This document shows, piece by piece, positions 63,230-64,000 of a DNA stretch of 64,000 nt. The stretch lies in the NCBI RefSeq assembly GCF_000425205.1, contig NZ_AULI01000011.1, forward strand, positions 1-64,000. The letters are read 5' to 3'. Source of the stretch: Pontibacillus halophilus JSM 076056 = DSM 19796 (lineage in GTDB: Bacteria > Bacillota > Bacilli > Bacillales > BH030062). The notes beneath the pieces are model-generated. The model had not been told where the DNA came from and made no database searches. It worked only from the letters and a program-made list of their open reading frames with translations. Position 1 is the first letter of the stretch, and every line of letters starts with the position of its first letter. Both the position numbers and the translations under genes were made by a program.

Positions 63230-64000
63230 TTAAAGCGCTACGGAGTGGGCTTCGCGTTTGTTGACTTTAGAAGCGGTTCCTAGCTTGTGGATGTGTGGCA
63301 TGTCGAATTGTTCGAATGCGTTACGTGTATCCACGATTGGAACACCAAGGTCTGCAATCGCTTCGTAATCAAAGTCACTATGGTTCGTTACAAGGACAAC
63401 GGCGTCGTATTGCTTGATTTCATCTAGACTGTTCTGAATTGAGCGAACCACTTCTCCTTCATCATCAATGAAGCTATGAGCGTGTGGGTCTAGATAGTCT
63501 ACATTCGCACCATTCTCTTTATAGAGTTCGTATAAATAAAGGCCTGGGGATTCGCGCAGGTCACTGATGTTCGGCTTGTACGCCATTCCAAGAATTAGAA
63601 TTTTCGAGCTGTTGATCGATTTCCCGTAAACATTCAATACTTGAGATGTTTTGCTTACGACTACATCTGGCATATTGTTGTTGATGGACTGGGCAAGGTC
63701 GATAAACTTGCTGTAGAAGCGGAAGCCTTTCGCTTTCCAAGACAGATACATTGGGTCTAGCGGAATGCAGTGACCGCCAATCCCTGGTCCTGGCTGGAAT
63801 TTCATAAATCCAAATGGCTTCGTAGCTGCTGCATCAATTACTTCCCACACGTCGATATCCATGCGTTCACACATCATGGCAATTTCATTCACGAAGGCAA
63901 TGTTTACGCTACGGAACGTATTCTCAAGTAGCTTGGACATTTCCGCAACTCGCGGAGAAGACACTGGTACAACGTTCCCAATGTAGTTGCTATAAAGCAT
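63230..64000 (-). CDS. UDP-N-acetylhexosamine dehydrogenase, partial (C-terminal part)
   Basis: The 3' part of a nucleotide-sugar dehydrogenase of the UDP-GlcNAc/UDP-ManNAc group (WbpA/WecC/TviB-like); the gene runs beyond the right edge, so residue 1 here is not its start. ENTFRSVNIAFVNEIA and GPGIGGHCIPLDPMYLSWK, with the catalytic Cys in GGHC, are diagnostic. The C-terminal Rossmann part has ILGMAYKPNISDLRESP. It oxidises a UDP-HexNAc to the uronic acid for a surface polymer. First visible gene of the glmS-glmU' operon. Confidence 0.93.
   Translation of the reverse strand: MLYSNYIGNVVPVSSPRVAEMSKLLENTFRSVNIAFVNEIAMMCERMDIDVWEVIDAAATKPFGFMKFQPGPGIGGHCIPLDPMYLSWKAKGFRFYSKFIDLAQSINNNMPDVVVSKTSQVLNVYGKSINSSKILILGMAYKPNISDLRESPGLYLYELYKENGANVDYLDPHAHSFIDDEGEVVRSIQNSLDEIKQYDAVVLVTNHSDFDYEAIADLGVPIVDTRNAFEQFDMPHIHKLGTASKVNKREAHSVAL

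Overview
The window looks like chromosomal DNA of a spore-forming, low-to-moderate-GC Bacillaceae (Firmicutes), possibly a halophilic lineage near Pontibacillus/Halobacillus; the genus is a guess. Reasons: strong AGGAGG-type Shine-Dalgarno sites, GTG and TTG starts, a CwlJ spore cortex hydrolase, a YclNOPQ-type siderophore importer, a Yuk/Ess type VII secretion locus, cre and Fur boxes of Bacillus type, and a guanine riboswitch. No rRNA, tRNA, CRISPR array or intact insertion sequence was seen; one transposase remnant is present near 40.1 kb.

Layout. 0-4.8 kb: a Gfo/Idh/MocA oxidoreductase and the cadC-cadA metal efflux operon with two CadC-type operators. 4.8-14 kb: small metabolic and stress genes (pdxK, VOC protein with divergent HxlR, MdaB-like reductase, LysR, cwlJ, a lysozyme-like protein, a PfpI-family protein, an ArsR repressor with a YdcZ transporter pair, a TPR-GNAT fusion). 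14-17.8 kb: Fur-boxed yclNOPQ. 18-23 kb: an ABC-F protein and proC-proB-proA. 23.3-27.5 kb: a guanine-class riboswitch with terminator upstream of a five-gene operon (PLP enzyme, PP-loop ATPase, NUDIX, DMT exporter, HAD phosphatase). 27.5-32.7 kb: unknown membrane proteins, an acetate-type transporter and a DUF819 transporter. 32.8-38.3 kb: a four-gene operon that could run L-lysine catabolism through 2-aminoadipate. 38.5-47.1 kb: a Cys/His-rich beta-helix protein, an AT-rich patch with an IS remnant, a secreted alpha-amylase under cre sites, a MerR regulator with a textbook 19-bp-spacer target promoter, and membrane or lipoproteins. 47.3-57.2 kb: the complete type VII secretion operon esxA-esaB-essB-essC-esaA-essA. 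57.5-64 kb: small proteins, two GNATs, and an amino-sugar/polysaccharide operon (UDP-HexNAc dehydrogenase, second-type glmS, a 53-residue ORF, a truncated GlmU, a TIM-barrel protein).

The most interesting system is the riboswitch operon at 23.3-27.5 kb. Its gene content (sulfur-mobilising PLP enzyme + PP-loop ATPase + NUDIX/HAD clean-up + exporter) together with a guanine sensor suggests modification of a purine, possibly thiolation as in 6-thioguanine production. The riboswitch is read directly from the sequence; the product is inference. Second is a 16-bp palindrome placed identically over the -35 region of two promoters (arsR-ydcZ and pfpI), which predicts a small regulon.
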